64,000 nt of DNA from Gammaproteobacteria bacterium LSUCC0057 (GTDB lineage Bacteria > Pseudomonadota > Gammaproteobacteria > Pseudomonadales > Porticoccaceae), in assembly GCA_004535795.1 (NCBI GenBank), contig SPIA01000001.1, positions 693,659 through 757,658 of the forward strand, written 5' to 3'. Positions 45,605 through 58,151 of the stretch are shown one piece after another (within the stretch, counting starts at the first letter, position 1; each line of letters starts with the position of its first letter). Made by a program: the position numbers and the translations under genes. Below the pieces are notes generated by a model. The model worked only from the letters and a program-made list of their open reading frames with translations, did no database searches and was not told the DNA's origin.

Positions 45605-45710
45605 TTAGTTTGGTATGGCTCTCGCTTGGGCTCGACGCGGTGCTGGCCTATACTGACTGGCCAGCGCTGAACTGGCCGGACGATCTGGCAAGTGTAACCG
45701 AGGAGTCAAG

Positions 45711-47419
45711 ATGGGTGTGCGAATAGGGGTTTTGCTAGTCATGCTGGTCGCCCAAGTCAGTGCTGACCAGGCGATTATTGATGCCAAGGCGCGCTTCCAT
45801 CCGCTGTTGGCCGGCTCGGGTATGGTGGTCAGCCAAGAGCGCCTCGCCAGTGAGGTGGGTGCGGCAATACTGGCCGAGGGCGGCAATGCCATCGACGCCG
45901 CGGTGGCGACCGGTTTTGCGCTGGCAGTCACCTTGCCGCGCGCCGGCAATATCGGCGGTGGCGGTTTTATGCTGGTCTATTTAGCTGAGCAGCGCCGTAC
46001 CGTGGCGATCGACTACCGCGAAATGGCACCGCGCTCGGCACGACCCGATATGTTTCTCGATGCGCAGGGTAATGTCGACACTCAGCGGGCGCGTTTTGGC
46101 ATCGACGCCACCGCCATCCCCGGCACTGTCGCCGGCCTGCTGCACGCCCTGGAGCGCTACGGCAGCATGAGCCGTGAGCAGGTGATGGCGCCAGCTATCG
46201 CCCTGGCCGCCAACGGCATTCGTGTCTCAGCCGATCTCAGTGAATCGTTGCAGGCGCGCGCGCAGCGGCTGCTCGCCGACCCGGCCAGCGCCGGTTATTT
46301 TTACCGCGCCGACGGCAGCGCACCGGCGATCGGCTCGCAGCTCTACCAGCCGGACTTGGCCGCCACCTTGCAGCGCATCAGCGACCGCGGCCGCGATGAG
46401 TTTTACGCTGGAAAAACCGCCGACTTAATGGTGGCGACAATCGCCAGCCACGGCGGCCAACTCGATCACCGCGACCTCGCCAGTTACCGCGTTGTCGAGC
46501 GCCAACCGGTCTGTGGCAGCTATCGTGGCAATACCGTTTGCGCCATGCCGCCCCCCTCTTCTGGCGGGGTGCACCTCATTCAGATGCTCAACATCCTTGA
46601 AAACTGGGACTTGCGCTCGCTCGGCCACAACAGTGCCGCTTATCTACACCGGTTGATAGAGTCGATGCGCCGCGCCTACGCCGATCGCAGTCGCTACCTG
46701 GGCGATCCAGATTTCTATCAAGTGCCAGTGTTAGCGTTGACCGACAAGGGCTACGCAGCGCGCAGCGCCGAGCAGATCCCCCTCGACAAGGCCGGCGATT
46801 CCGCGGCGGTGGCACCCGGTTTAGAGCTGCAGGAGAGTTTTGAGACTACCCACTACTCGAGTTGGGACCGCTGGGGCAATGTCGTCAGCAACACCTATAC
46901 GCTCAACTTTAGCTACGGCAACGGCAAGTCCGTAGCAGGCGCCGGCTTTCTGCTCAACAACGAGATGGATGACTTTTCGGCCAAGCGCGGCGCGGCCAAC
47001 GGTTTTGGCCTGCTCGGCGAGGAGGCGAACAAAATTGAACCCTACAAACGGCCGCTGTCGTCAATGACGCCGGCGCTGGTGTTTGCCGCCGACGGCCAGC
47101 CGCTGTTGGCGACCGGCTCACCCGGTGGCAGTACCATCATTACCGTGGTGCTACAGACTCTGCTCAATTATCTGGAGTTCGGTATGAATATCGCCGAGGC
47201 GACGGCGGCGCCGCGCATTCACCACCAGTGGTGGCCGGACAAAGTGTTTTGGGAGCAGGGCATCAGTGCCGACAGCCGCGCTATTCTCGCCGCGATGGGC
47301 CACCAGTTTGAGCTGGCGCCGCGGGTGCTGGGCGCCACTATGAGCGTCAGTCGCCAGCAGCAGTGGTTGCAGGGGGCCGCCGACTACCGCCGCAGTGAGG
47401 CGGCGGCGGCCGGCGCCGA

Positions 47420-47423
<4 letters not shown>
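45711..47423 (+). CDS. ggt: gamma-glutamyltransferase
   Basis: Periplasmic gamma-glutamyl transferase/hydrolase that degrades glutathione. The 570-residue precursor has a short signal peptide (RIGVLLVMLVAQVSAD), then the large-subunit segment PRAGNIGGGGFMLVY near 82. The autocatalytic cleavage site and nucleophile Thr (TTHYSSWDRWGNVVSNT-type region) are near residue 379, followed by PLSSMTPALVF near 445 and GSPGGSTIITVVLQ near 470. CGAGGAGTC precedes the ATG. It overlaps the convergent roxA gene by four bases. Confidence 0.95.
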
Positions 47424-49806
<2,383 letters not shown>

Positions 49807-50445
49807 TTATTGCTCGAGCTTGCGGCAGTGGTCAAGTAAGGCGCGTCGATAGAGCAGCAAATGGAAGCGATGGCCGCCGCATTGGCGCCACAGATAACCG
49901 GCGCGGACCCCGGCAAACAGCAGGCTGCGAACGCGCGCCGCGACTCCGCTCTGCTGCAGCCGGGCGGGGTCGCCCTTTATCTGTATGCGGTAGCGATAGC
50001 GGCTCAAGGTCTGTTGGTAGAGCTGGTCGGTGGCGGCAAAAAGATTATTGTGGGTGAGGCCAAACTGGCTGGCTTTTTCTTGCAGTGGGGCGAGGCCGTC
50101 AGCTATCCGCGCCGCCATAGCGCCATCTCGGTAGAGTTTGCTGGCCAAATAAAGCGTGCCCAGCGCAATTGCTACTATCTGGTCAAAGTGCTTTTCACCG
50201 CGCTGCTTGCTGAGCAGCAGCTGCAACGAGCGGCGACCGCTGGCGAGCCCGTCGGGGTGGCTGGGCAGCTGGTAGAGCTGGTGCGGCGCCGTGCCTTCAC
50301 TGTTGAGTAGCGCCGCCATCAACAGCGCCAGTCGGTCGCTGCTGGTGGTGCCGCGGTGAGCCATCTCGACTACCCCGCAGGCGCTCTCAAACAGTGCGGC
50401 TAAAGCGATCGCCTGGTCGGCGTTGGGTCGCTGCAAGCCGATCAT
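49807..50445 (-). CDS. hflD: HflD family protein
   Basis: Homologue of HflD, a membrane-associated protein that modulates lambda CII in E. coli; its cellular role is less clear. I chose the ATG at 50445, which overlaps the mnmA stop (TGATG) and gives a 212-residue product, near E. coli's 213. A longer reading from 50490 would lie inside mnmA. The mostly helical sequence includes SDRLALLMAALLNSEG, FDQIVAIALGTLYLASKLYRD and a conserved IQIKGDPARLQQ stretch near 165. The C-terminus RALLDHCRKLE is helical and basic. The mnmA-hflD-purB order is a widely conserved one. Confidence 0.93.
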   Translation of the reverse strand: MIGLQRPNADQAIALAALFESACGVVEMAHRGTTSSDRLALLMAALLNSEGTAPHQLYQLPSHPDGLASGRRSLQLLLSKQRGEKHFDQIVAIALGTLYLASKLYRDGAMAARIADGLAPLQEKASQFGLTHNNLFAATDQLYQQTLSRYRYRIQIKGDPARLQQSGVAARVRSLLFAGVRAGYLWRQCGGHRFHLLLYRRALLDHCRKLEQ

Positions 50446-51581
50446 CAATGGTTGCCTCGCGAGGCTATGACCGCGCCGCCAAGGCAGCAATCGCCCTGGT
50501 AAAAGACCACCGATTGGCCGGGAGTGATGGCGCGCTGGGGCTGCTCGAAGTAGACCTCGAGCTGGTCCTCGCCAGTGATCACCACTTCGCAGGCTTGGTC
50601 TTGCTGGCGGTAGCGGGTCTTGGCCGTGCAGCGGAAGCGGGGCTGTGCCGGTGCGCCGTTGATCCAGCTGAGCTGCTGGGCTGTGAGTTGGTTGTTGAGT
50701 AGCAGTGGGTGGTTGCCGCCCTGGCCGACGATCAAGCGGTTGTTGGCGAGATCTTTATCGAGCACGAACCACGGCTCCTCGCTGCCGCCGACGGTACCGC
50801 CGATACCAAGGCCCTGACGCTGGCCCAGCGTGTAGTACATCAATCCTTGGTGCTCGCCGAGGTCGTCGCCGTCGACGCTCTGCATACGCCCCGGCTGCGC
50901 CGGCAAGTACTGCTCGAGGAAATCTTTAAAGCGCCGTTCGCCGATAAAACAGATGCCGGTGCTATCTTTTTTTGTGGAGGTGACAAAGCCCTGCTCGGCG
51001 GCAATGGCGCGCACTTGCGGTTTGGCCAACTCACCAACCGGGAAGAGTGTTTTGCTCAGGGCTGCAGCGCTGACGGCGTGTAAGAAGTAGCTCTGGTCCT
51101 TATTGCTGTCGAGACCACGCAGTAGCGTGGCGGGCTGGCCGGCACCACCGCCGCGGCGGGCGTAGTGGCCGGTGGCAATATAGTCGGCGCCCAGCAGCTG
51201 CGCGTACTCTAAGAACACCTTAAATTTAATCTCGCGGTTGCAGAGTATGTCGGGGTTGGGGGTGCGACCGGCGCGATACTCAGCGAGAAAGTGCTCAAAA
51301 ACGTTGTCCCAATACTCAGCGGCAAAATTGGCGGTGTGCAGCACAATGCCGAGTCGGTCGGCAACTTGTTGAGCATCGGCGAGGTCGGCGAGAGCGGTGC
51401 AGTATTCGCTGCCGTCGTCCTCGTCCCAGTTTTTCATAAACAGCCCCTCGACCTGATAACCTTGCTGCAGCAGCAGGTAGGCCGACACCGAAGAGTCGAC
51501 GCCACCAGAGAGGCCGACAATGACCTTGCCAGGCGCTGCGCTAGGAGTGTGAGGGGTGCTATCTGACACAGGTTGGTCCAA
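50445..51581 (-). CDS. mnmA: tRNA 2-thiouridylase MnmA
   Basis: Adds sulfur to the wobble uridine 34 of tRNA-Lys/Glu/Gln, using ATP and sulfur from the Tus relay (tusE is at 1121-1432). The 378-residue product shows the PP-loop [13 protein letters not shown] near residue 25, catalytic Cys in [10 protein letters not shown] near 113, the second Cys in [16 protein letters not shown] near 212, and the [12 protein letters not shown] segment near 258. The start is given as TTG at 51581, without Shine-Dalgarno; GTG at 51569 is equally possible. hflD starts inside its stop. Confidence 0.95.
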   Translation of the reverse strand: MDQPVSDSTPHTPSAAPGKVIVGLSGGVDSSVSAYLLLQQGYQVEGLFMKNWDEDDGSEYCTALADLADAQQVADRLGIVLHTANFAAEYWDNVFEHFLAEYRAGRTPNPDILCNREIKFKVFLEYAQLLGADYIATGHYARRGGGAGQPATLLRGLDSNKDQSYFLHAVSAAALSKTLFPVGELAKPQVRAIAAEQGFVTSTKKDSTGICFIGERRFKDFLEQYLPAQPGRMQSVDGDDLGEHQGLMYYTLGQRQGLGIGGTVGGSEEPWFVLDKDLANNRLIVGQGGNHPLLLNNQLTAQQLSWINGAPAQPRFRCTAKTRYRQQDQACEVVITGEDQLEVYFEQPQRAITPGQSVVFYQGDCCLGGAVIASRGNH

Positions 51582-51635
51582 CTGTTTGGCAAACCGTTAG
51601 TTTAACCCAAAGGCTCTGCCAACAGTAGCGCAACG

Positions 51636-52136
51636 CTAGCGCTGGCGGTCGAATTGACTCAGTGGATGGCGCACACCGGCCAGATAATCGTCGATGCAGT
51701 CGAGCACCAGCTGGCTGCGCAGCTGTTCACGCCGCGCCAAGATCTCTGGGTAGCTGAGCCACACCGGTCGGTCGATATCGCTGTCGATCACCGCGTCGTC
51801 GATGCGCTGAAACTGGTCGGCGATAAAACAGAAGCGGTGGTAGCTGGCCGGGATCGCCTCAGGGTAGTAGTGGTAGTGGCCGAGAAAGTGGCTCAGCTGC
51901 ACCAGGTAACCGGTCTCTTCGAGGGTTTCGCGCACGGCTGCAGCAATGATCTGCTCGCCGGGCTCGACATGGCCGGCGGGCTGGTTGAGCAGCTGAGTGC
52001 CAAACGGACTCTCCTCAACCAGCAAAAAACGGTCGCCATCGGTGACGATGGTCGCCACGGTGAGGTGGATGCGACGCTGTCCCTGCCACTTGTGGTCGGG
52101 TTGCTCGGCGCTGGCGTTAGGTTGCGAATGATCCAT
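51636..52136 (-). CDS. nudJ: NUDIX hydrolase (NudJ-like phosphatase)
   Basis: A 166-residue NUDIX hydrolase. The box is complete: GHVEPGEQIIAAAVRETLEETGYL-type residues at about 54-77 (Gly-x5-Glu-x7-Arg-Glu-x2-Glu-Glu). The RIHLTVATIVTDGDRFLLVEE opening and the FLGHYHYYP/YHRFCFIADQ part are like NudJ (YmfB), which removes phosphate from thiamine pyrophosphate and other pyrophosphates. An AAGGA Shine-Dalgarno precedes the ATG. It lies 9 bases after rluE and 54 bases before mnmA. Confidence 0.88.
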   Translation of the reverse strand: MDHSQPNASAEQPDHKWQGQRRIHLTVATIVTDGDRFLLVEESPFGTQLLNQPAGHVEPGEQIIAAAVRETLEETGYLVQLSHFLGHYHYYPEAIPASYHRFCFIADQFQRIDDAVIDSDIDRPVWLSYPEILARREQLRSQLVLDCIDDYLAGVRHPLSQFDRQR

Positions 52137-52145
52137 GCTCGGTCC

Positions 52146-52757
52146 TTAGGTTTTGTTGACGCTTGCGCGCGGCGCACGCCGCGAGCTGGTTTGCCGGCGG
52201 TGCCGCGGCGGTGGTGCAGCGACGTTGAGGGAGAGGCTCTCGCCCGGTTGCAGTTCACCCAGCGTCCAGTCGCCAATCGCCACCCGGACAAGGCGCAGGG
52301 TCGGCAGGCCGACCGCGGCGGTCATCCGCCGCACTTGTCGGTTGCGACCTTCGTTTAGGGTGATAGTCAGCCAGCTGGTGGGGATATTGCGCCGCTCGCG
52401 AATCGGTGGCGTGCGCGGCCACAGCGGCGGCTCAGCTAACAGCTCGCAGGCCACGGCGCGGGCGATACCATCTTTTAATGGCACACCGGAGCAGAGTTGG
52501 CGGCACTGCGCTGCGTTGGCCGCACCCTCTACCTGAGCCCAATAGACTTTGTGTTTGCCGAAGCGCGGATCGCTTAGTTGCGCCTGCAGCGGGCCGCTGT
52601 CGGTGAGCAGCAGCAAACCCTCGGAGTCGTAGTCGAGACGCCCGGCGGGGTAGAGATTGGGTGCGCTAATGTAATCGCGCAGGGTGGCGCGACCACTACT
52701 ATCGGTAAATTGCGACAGGGTATTAAAGGGTTTGTTGAGTAACACCAGAGTGGCCAC
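52146..52757 (-). CDS. rluE: 23S rRNA pseudouridine synthase RluE
   Basis: RsuA-family enzyme, related to E. coli RluE, which makes pseudouridine 2457 of 23S rRNA. The 203-residue product starts VLLNKPFNTLSQFTDSSGR and has the catalytic Asp in YPAGRLDYDSEGLLLLTD near residue 36-53, then LNEGRNRQVRRMTAAVGLP near 133 and LVRVAIGDW. An Arg/Ser-rich tail (RHRRQTSSRRAPRAS) follows. The GTG start overlaps the stop of a short upstream ORF by one base (TAGTG), suggesting coupled translation. Confidence 0.93.
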   Translation of the reverse strand: MATLVLLNKPFNTLSQFTDSSGRATLRDYISAPNLYPAGRLDYDSEGLLLLTDSGPLQAQLSDPRFGKHKVYWAQVEGAANAAQCRQLCSGVPLKDGIARAVACELLAEPPLWPRTPPIRERRNIPTSWLTITLNEGRNRQVRRMTAAVGLPTLRLVRVAIGDWTLGELQPGESLSLNVAAPPPRHRRQTSSRRAPRASVNKT

Positions 52758-52897
52758 TAGCGGGCTGCCTTAGAACATGAGCTTGCCGGCATGGTAATCG
52801 ACCCGTCGTCGCGATGCCAGATGGCAGCGGCCGGCAGCTCGGGCTGCGCTGACTGAATGTCTAACAACAACTTTGTGGTGATTAGACCTTTTGTCAT
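52757..52897 (-). CDS. short ORF coupled to rluE
   Basis: A 46-codon ORF, MTKGLITTKLLLDIQSAQPE and on, ending ...SCSKAAR, with no recognisable family. It has AGGTGA seven bases before the ATG and its TAG overlaps the rluE GTG (TAGTG), the arrangement expected of coupled translation. The sequence is mixed hydrophobic and polar with a possible short helix near residues 5-15 and a single Cys. It could be a real small protein or a leader that lets ribosomes reach rluE. It lies in the divergent region before icd. Confidence 0.55.
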   Translation of the reverse strand: MTKGLITTKLLLDIQSAQPELPAAAIWHRDDGSITMPASSCSKAAR

Positions 52898-53047
52898 ATA
52901 AATCACCTATTGATTGATGTTAGAATATGACCGCTTGGTTTCGCGGCCACTGCCGCCGGTGCCGCTGTGGCGGCCGTAGTTTGCCCCTTGGCGCCGACGC
53001 CAAAGACCGAATTCATACACTACCATCGACAACCCACGGAGAGATAA

Positions 53048-54301
53048 ATGGGCTATCAACACATTAAAGTGCCAACTACTGGCGAAAAAATCACCGTCAA
53101 TGCCGACTACTCACTCAACGTCCCCAACCAGCCGATTATCCCGTTTATCGAGGGTGACGGTATCGGTGTCGACATTACCCCAGTTATGGTCAAGGTGATT
53201 GATGCGGCAGTAGCGAAAGCCTACGCCGGCGACAAAAAAATCTCCTGGATGGAAGTCTATTGCGGCGAGAAAGCGGCAGAGCTCTACGAGGGTGACTGGT
53301 TCCCAGCAGAGACTTTGGAAGCGGTAAAAGAGTATGCAGTATCGATTAAAGGGCCACTGACGACGCCAGTTGGCGGCGGTTTCCGCTCTCTCAACGTGGC
53401 GCTGCGCCAAGAGTTAGATCTCTATGTCTGCCAGCGTCCAGTGCGCTGGTTTACCGGTGTGCCTTCGCCGGTCAAAGCACCGCAGGATGTCGACATGTGC
53501 ATCTTCCGTGAAAACTCAGAGGATATTTACGCCGGTATCGAGTGGAAAGCCGGCACCCCCGAGGCCGACAAAGTCATTAAGTTTTTGCGCGAGGAGATGG
53601 GCGTCACCAAAATCCGCTTCCCTGAGCAGTGCGGTATTGGTGTAAAACCGGTCTCTGCCGAGGGCACCAAGCGCTTGGTGGCCAAATCGATTCAGTACGC
53701 CATCGACCAGGACAAAGAGTCTGTGACCATTGTCCACAAGGGCAATATCATGAAGTTCACCGAAGGCGCTTTTTGCGACTGGGGCTACGAAGTGGCCCGT
53801 GAACAGTTTGGCGCCACGCCTCTGGATGGCGGCCCCTGGCACGTGTTGAAAAACCCCAACACCGGCCGCGATATTGTCATCAAGGATGTCATTGCCGATG
53901 CCATGCTGCAGCAGATTCTGCTGCGCCCGGCCGAGTACGACGTCATTGCTACGCTCAACCTCAACGGCGATTACCTCTCTGATGCGCTGGCGGCAGAGGT
54001 GGGCGGTATCGGTATTGCCCCCGGCGCCAACCTCTCTGACGATATTGCTATCTTTGAAGCGACTCACGGCACAGCGCCCAAGTACGCCGGCCAAGACAAG
54101 GTTAACCCAGGTTCACTGATCCTCTCGGCCGAGATGATGTTGCGTCACCTCGGCTGGGGCGAGGCGGCTGACTTGGTCGTCTCCGGTATTGAAGGGGCGA
54201 TCTCGAAAAAGTTAGTCACCTACGATTTCGAGCGCTTGATGGATGATGCTACGCTGCTCTCATGCTCAGCCTTTGGCGACGCCATTATCGACAATATGTA
54301 A
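53048..54301 (+). CDS. icd: NADP-dependent isocitrate dehydrogenase
   Basis: TCA-cycle enzyme that oxidises isocitrate to 2-oxoglutarate. The 417-residue product is the E. coli-like dimeric NADP form. It has [17 protein letters not shown] near residue 31, the phosphorylatable-Ser loop [14 protein letters not shown] near 154, [20 protein letters not shown] near 282, [19 protein letters not shown] near 302, and [19 protein letters not shown] near 338 (NADP pocket). In E. coli this loop Ser is the AceK target. CGGAGAG precedes the ATG. A terminator follows. Confidence 0.97.
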   Translation: MGYQHIKVPTTGEKITVNADYSLNVPNQPIIPFIEGDGIGVDITPVMVKVIDAAVAKAYAGDKKISWMEVYCGEKAAELYEGDWFPAETLEAVKEYAVSIKGPLTTPVGGGFRSLNVALRQELDLYVCQRPVRWFTGVPSPVKAPQDVDMCIFRENSEDIYAGIEWKAGTPEADKVIKFLREEMGVTKIRFPEQCGIGVKPVSAEGTKRLVAKSIQYAIDQDKESVTIVHKGNIMKFTEGAFCDWGYEVAREQFGATPLDGGPWHVLKNPNTGRDIVIKDVIADAMLQQILLRPAEYDVIATLNLNGDYLSDALAAEVGGIGIAPGANLSDDIAIFEATHGTAPKYAGQDKVNPGSLILSAEMMLRHLGWGEAADLVVSGIEGAISKKLVTYDFERLMDDATLLSCSAFGDAIIDNM

Positions 54302-54320
54302 GCAGGCCTCACAGCAGATA

Positions 54321-54349
54321 AAGCCCGACCTCGTGTCGGGCTTTTTTTT
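54321..54349 (+). terminator. intrinsic terminator after icd
   Basis: Stem AAGCCCGAC/GTCGGGCTT with loop CTCGT, then eight T, 20 bases after the icd stop. The remaining 130 bases before clpS show no gene; a cspD gene sits in this place in the Pseudomonas order I recall, but none is visible here. Confidence 0.92.
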
Positions 54350-54478
54350 GGCGCAAGACACGGTTTTAGGGGAAATAAACTTACCCTTTAGAGGTTGATT
54401 TCCTGTTCGCTGAGGCCATATTGTTACAGTGTAAAGTTTCTCACCATTAGCACTGATCCACTAGTCGATAGGAATTCC

Positions 54479-54823
54479 ATGAGCGATCAACAAAACCCAG
54501 ACGATGGCGATAGACGCGGCGGCTTGCTGCTCGAAGAGCGCCCACCGAAGCTGGCCAAGCCGCCGCTCTACCGAGTCATTATGCTCAACGACGACTTTAC
54601 TCCGATGGAGTTTGTGGTTGAGCTGCTCGAGCAGTTCTTTGGCAAAACTCGCGAGAGTGCCACGCAAATTATGTTGGCGATCCACACCCAGGGCAAAGGG
54701 GTCTGTGGTATCTATACCCGTGACATAGCCGAGACCAAAGCGGCTTTGGTCAACCAGTATTCGCGCGACAATCAGCATCCGCTGCTGTGCGACATTGAGC
54801 CGTGTCAAGACGGCGAGGAGTGA
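54479..54823 (+). CDS. clpS: ClpS adaptor protein
   Basis: Recognises N-degron proteins with Leu, Phe, Tyr or Trp at the N-terminus and delivers them to ClpAP. The 114-residue product has the N-end pocket residues in [21 protein letters not shown] near residue 34-53 (Asp-Asp) and the His in [10 protein letters not shown] near 75-84. The start ATG at 54479 is chosen by the GATAGGA before it. It precedes clpA by three bases. The aat and bpt genes at 57.4-58.9 kb make the tags, so tagging, recognition and unfolding genes are all present. Confidence 0.95.
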   Translation: MSDQQNPDDGDRRGGLLLEERPPKLAKPPLYRVIMLNDDFTPMEFVVELLEQFFGKTRESATQIMLAIHTQGKGVCGIYTRDIAETKAALVNQYSRDNQHPLLCDIEPCQDGEE

Positions 54824-54826
54824 GCC

Positions 54827-57073
54827 ATGCTTAGCCGTGAACTGGAAGTAATTCTCAATTTGGCCTTTAAAGCGGCGCGCGAGAAGCGCCACGAATTTCT
54901 CACCGTAGAACATCTGCTGCTGGCGCTGCTCGACGACGGCTCGGCGCTCAAGGTGTTGAAGGCTTGTCGGGCCAACCTCGAGCAGCTGCGCCAAGATCTC
55001 AGTGAGTTTATCGACGCCACTACGCCGGTGCTTTCGCCGGCCCAGCAGGCGCGCGAGACCCAACCGACCAACGGCTTTCAGCGGGTTATACAGCGCGCGG
55101 TGTTTCAGGCCAACTCGGCCGACCACGGTGAGGTGGTCGGCGCCAATGTCATCGTCGCTATCTTCTCCGAACCCGAGAGCCAAGCGGTCTATTTTTTGCG
55201 CCTGCAAAACATTGCCCGCATCGACGTGGTTAACTTTATTTCTCACGGCATCGGCAAACACGATGACGACCAAGCGGCCAGTACCGATGGAGCGGCGGTG
55301 GAGGGCGCCGAGCAGCCAGAAGAGGAGAGCCTGCTGGGGCAGTTTGCCAGCGACCTCAACGAACAGGCGCGGCGCGGTAAGATCGACCCACTGATTGGCC
55401 GTCAGCTCGAGGTTGAGCGCACCTGTCAGGTGCTGATTCGACGGCGCAAAAACAACCCGCTATTGGTCGGCGAGTCCGGCGTTGGCAAGACCGCTATCGC
55501 CGAGGGGCTGGCGAAATTGATCGTCGAGGGTAAGGCGCCCGAACCGATGCTCGGCTACACGGTATTTTCGCTCGACTTGGGCTCGCTGCTCGCTGGTACC
55601 AAATACCGCGGCGACTTCGAGAAGCGGCTCAAGGGGATTATCAAAGAGCTCGAAGAGCACGGCAACGCTATTTTGTTTATCGATGAAATACATACCATCA
55701 TCGGTGCCGGTGCCGCCTCAGGCGGGGTGATGGATGCCTCGAATATGCTCAAGCCACTGCTCGGCGCCGGTAAAATACGCTGCATCGGCTCGACGACTTA
55801 TCAAGAGTACCGCGGCATCTTCGAAAAAGACCACGCCCTGGCGCGGCGCTTTGGCAAGATCGATGTGGTTGAGCCAACGGTCGAAGAGACTTTTCAGATT
55901 TTGAAGGGGCTGCGGCCGCGTTTTGAACAGCACCACGAGTTGAAATTCACCACGCCGGCGCTGCGCGCCGCCGCTGAGCTTGCGGCCAAACATATCACCG
56001 ACCGGTTTTTGCCCGATAAAGCCATCGACGTCATCGATGAAGCCGGCGCTCACCAGCGCTTGCAGGCCGTCAGCAAACGCCGCAAGAGTATCGGTGTGCC
56101 AGAGGTTGAGGCGGTGGTGGCAAAAATTGCCCGCATCCCACAAAAAAGTGTTTCGCGCTCTGACAAAGACCAGCTGGCCAACCTCTCCGACAACCTGAAA
56201 ATGGTGGTGTTCGGCCAAGATCCCGCCATCGATGCACTGACCACCTCGATTAAGTTGGCGCGCGCTGGACTGCGCCAAGGCGATAAGCCGATCGGCAGCT
56301 TCTTGTTTGCCGGCCCCACCGGTGTCGGCAAAACCGAGGTGTCAAAGCAGCTCGCCAACCAGCTCGGCATTGAGTTGATTCGCTTTGATATGTCTGAGTA
56401 TATGGAGCGCCACACCGTATCGCGCTTAATTGGTGCTCCCCCGGGTTATGTTGGCTTTGATCAAGGCGGTTTGCTCACCGAGGCGGTGAGCAAACACCCG
56501 CACGCGGTAGTGCTGCTCGATGAGATCGAAAAAGCCCACCCCGACCTGTTCAATCTGCTACTGCAGGTGATGGATCACGGTACGCTCACCGACAACAACG
56601 GCCGCAAGGCTGATTTTCGCAATGTCATTTTAATCATGACCACCAACGCCGGGGCGGAACTGATGAGTAGGGCCTCGATCGGCTTTGCCCGTCAAGACCA
56701 CAGCAGCGATGGTGGCGAGGCGATTAAAAAGGCGTTCTCGCCAGAGTTTCGCAACCGCTTAGATGCGGTGGTGCAGTTTGCCGAGCTGCCGGCGGCGGTG
56801 ATCACCACCGTGGTCGATAAGTTCTTGGTAGAACTGCAGCACCAGCTCGACGATAAGAAGATCTTTATTGAGGCCGACGATGCGGCGCGGCAGTGGCTCG
56901 CGGAAAATGGCTACGACCGGAAAATGGGCGCGCGACCAATGGCGCGCTTGATTCAGGAGAAGATTAAAAAGCCGCTGGCCGAAGAGGTGCTGTTTGGACG
57001 GCTCAGCAATGGCGGTGGTCGCGTGCGCGTCACCGTCAAAGAAGATCAGATTGCGCTGGAAATTGAAGCCTAG
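54827..57073 (+). CDS. clpA: ATP-dependent Clp protease ATPase subunit ClpA
   Basis: AAA+ unfoldase that feeds substrates to ClpP. The 748-residue product has the N-domain (residues 1-150), AAA-1 with Walker [10 protein letters not shown] near 212 and Walker [13 protein letters not shown] near 285, and AAA-2 with [11 protein letters not shown] near 493 and [13 protein letters not shown] near 565. The ClpP-binding loop is present as IGF in ASIGFARQD near 620. C-terminal [14 protein letters not shown] fits. There is no ClpB-type coiled-coil middle domain. ATG start; a 9-bp hairpin follows the stop. Confidence 0.97.
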   Translation: MLSRELEVILNLAFKAAREKRHEFLTVEHLLLALLDDGSALKVLKACRANLEQLRQDLSEFIDATTPVLSPAQQARETQPTNGFQRVIQRAVFQANSADHGEVVGANVIVAIFSEPESQAVYFLRLQNIARIDVVNFISHGIGKHDDDQAASTDGAAVEGAEQPEEESLLGQFASDLNEQARRGKIDPLIGRQLEVERTCQVLIRRRKNNPLLVGESGVGKTAIAEGLAKLIVEGKAPEPMLGYTVFSLDLGSLLAGTKYRGDFEKRLKGIIKELEEHGNAILFIDEIHTIIGAGAASGGVMDASNMLKPLLGAGKIRCIGSTTYQEYRGIFEKDHALARRFGKIDVVEPTVEETFQILKGLRPRFEQHHELKFTTPALRAAAELAAKHITDRFLPDKAIDVIDEAGAHQRLQAVSKRRKSIGVPEVEAVVAKIARIPQKSVSRSDKDQLANLSDNLKMVVFGQDPAIDALTTSIKLARAGLRQGDKPIGSFLFAGPTGVGKTEVSKQLANQLGIELIRFDMSEYMERHTVSRLIGAPPGYVGFDQGGLLTEAVSKHPHAVVLLDEIEKAHPDLFNLLLQVMDHGTLTDNNGRKADFRNVILIMTTNAGAELMSRASIGFARQDHSSDGGEAIKKAFSPEFRNRLDAVVQFAELPAAVITTVVDKFLVELQHQLDDKKIFIEADDAARQWLAENGYDRKMGARPMARLIQEKIKKPLAEEVLFGRLSNGGGRVRVTVKEDQIALEIEA

Positions 57074-57082
57074 TATTGAGGT

Positions 57083-57106
57083 CGCCGCAGCGAGAATGCT
57101 GCGGCG
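57083..57106. other. hairpin between clpA and infA
   Basis: CGCCGCAGC and GCTGCGGCG pair perfectly (9 bp) around GAGAAT in the 41-base gap between the converging clpA and infA stops. There is no T-run on either strand, so it may be a weak or factor-dependent terminator. Confidence 0.55.
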
Positions 57107-57114
57107 GCAGAGGC

Positions 57115-57333
57115 TTAGCGCTCGCGGAAAGTGATGCGGCCTTTGGAGAGATCGTAGGGGGTCATCTCCACCTTGACTTTGTCGCCGGTGAGAATGCGGA
57201 TGTAGTGCTTGCGCATTTTTCCGGAGATGTGGGCGATGATGACGTGGCCGTTTTCCAACTTCACCCGAAAGGTGGTGTTGGGCAGGGTGTCGATCACTTC
57301 GCCTTCAAATTCAATATTGTCTTCTTTTGCCAT
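57115..57333 (-). CDS. infA: translation initiation factor IF-1
   Basis: Binds the ribosomal A site during initiation. The 72-residue S1/OB-fold protein is full length: [20 protein letters not shown], then [20 protein letters not shown] and [25 protein letters not shown] start with GAGAAC upstream. It is the last gene of the trxB-aat-bpt-infA minus-strand run and lies 74 bases after bpt. Confidence 0.98.
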   Translation of the reverse strand: MAKEDNIEFEGEVIDTLPNTTFRVKLENGHVIIAHISGKMRKHYIRILTGDKVKVEMTPYDLSKGRITFRER

Positions 57334-57407
57334 GTGTTCTCTACTGTGGGATTGGTTGAGCGGCCTGCATTTTGCCCTAAAGCGGTGGATTGTGCAAAGA
57401 GAGAACT

Positions 57408-58151
57408 CTACAGCGACGGCGGTTCCGGGCTCCAGGATTGGCCGTCAAAATATTCCAGCGGTTTAAAGCTGACTTTGTAGGCCATCTTGCTGCTGGCAGC
57501 TATCCAGTAACCTAGATAGAGATAGTCCAGCTGCCAGCGTCTGGCCAGCTGCAACTGCGCCAAAATCGCTAAAGTGCCAAGTCCACGCGCGGCCAAGCTC
57601 GGCTCGTAGTAGGTGTAGATCGCCGACAGACCGTGGGGGTAGCGGTCGGTGACTGCGCAGCCGACCAAACACTGATCGAGCCACATCTCCAGATAATGGG
57701 TGGCTTGGCTACCGCTGCCGAGAAAATCCTCAAACTGTGCTCGCGAGGCGGGGTACATATCGCCGTCGCGGTGGCGGCCGGCTATATAACGCTCGAACAG
57801 GGCGTAGTGTTGGTCGCGGTCGATGACCGCGGTGGTGGTCAGCTGCAGATCACTGTTGCGTCGCCCGCAGCGCTTCTGGCTGCGGTTGGGCACAAACGCT
57901 GCCACCGGTACCCGCACCGAGATACAGGCCTGACAGTGTTGGCAGTGCGGGCGGTAGTGGTAGCGGCCGCTGCGTCGAAAACCCTGTTCGGCCAAGCGCT
58001 CATAGAGTGTGCTGTGAATGGTAATGGCGGGGTCGACAAAAGCGGTGGTGGCCTGCTCGGCTGCCAGATAACTGCAGTCGTGCGGCTCGGTGAGAAACAG
58101 CCGAACGGTCTGCAACTCGCGATCGATCTCTGGGCTGTTGTCGCGACTCAT
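57408..58151 (-). CDS. bpt: aspartate/glutamate leucyltransferase Bpt
   Basis: Transfers leucine (in Vibrio Bpt) from tRNA to N-terminal Asp or Glu, making a primary N-degron. The 247-residue product carries ATE-type motifs: [19 protein letters not shown] near residue 22-40, the [17 protein letters not shown] cluster near 62-78 (Cys-rich site), and the C-domain [17 protein letters not shown] with [20 protein letters not shown] at 58151 overlaps the aat stop (ATGA) and so is preferred over an upstream reading. It adjoins aat, fitting a shared tagging function. Confidence 0.94.
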   Translation of the reverse strand: MSRDNSPEIDRELQTVRLFLTEPHDCSYLAAEQATTAFVDPAITIHSTLYERLAEQGFRRSGRYHYRPHCQHCQACISVRVPVAAFVPNRSQKRCGRRNSDLQLTTTAVIDRDQHYALFERYIAGRHRDGDMYPASRAQFEDFLGSGSQATHYLEMWLDQCLVGCAVTDRYPHGLSAIYTYYEPSLAARGLGTLAILAQLQLARRWQLDYLYLGYWIAASSKMAYKVSFKPLEYFDGQSWSPEPPSL

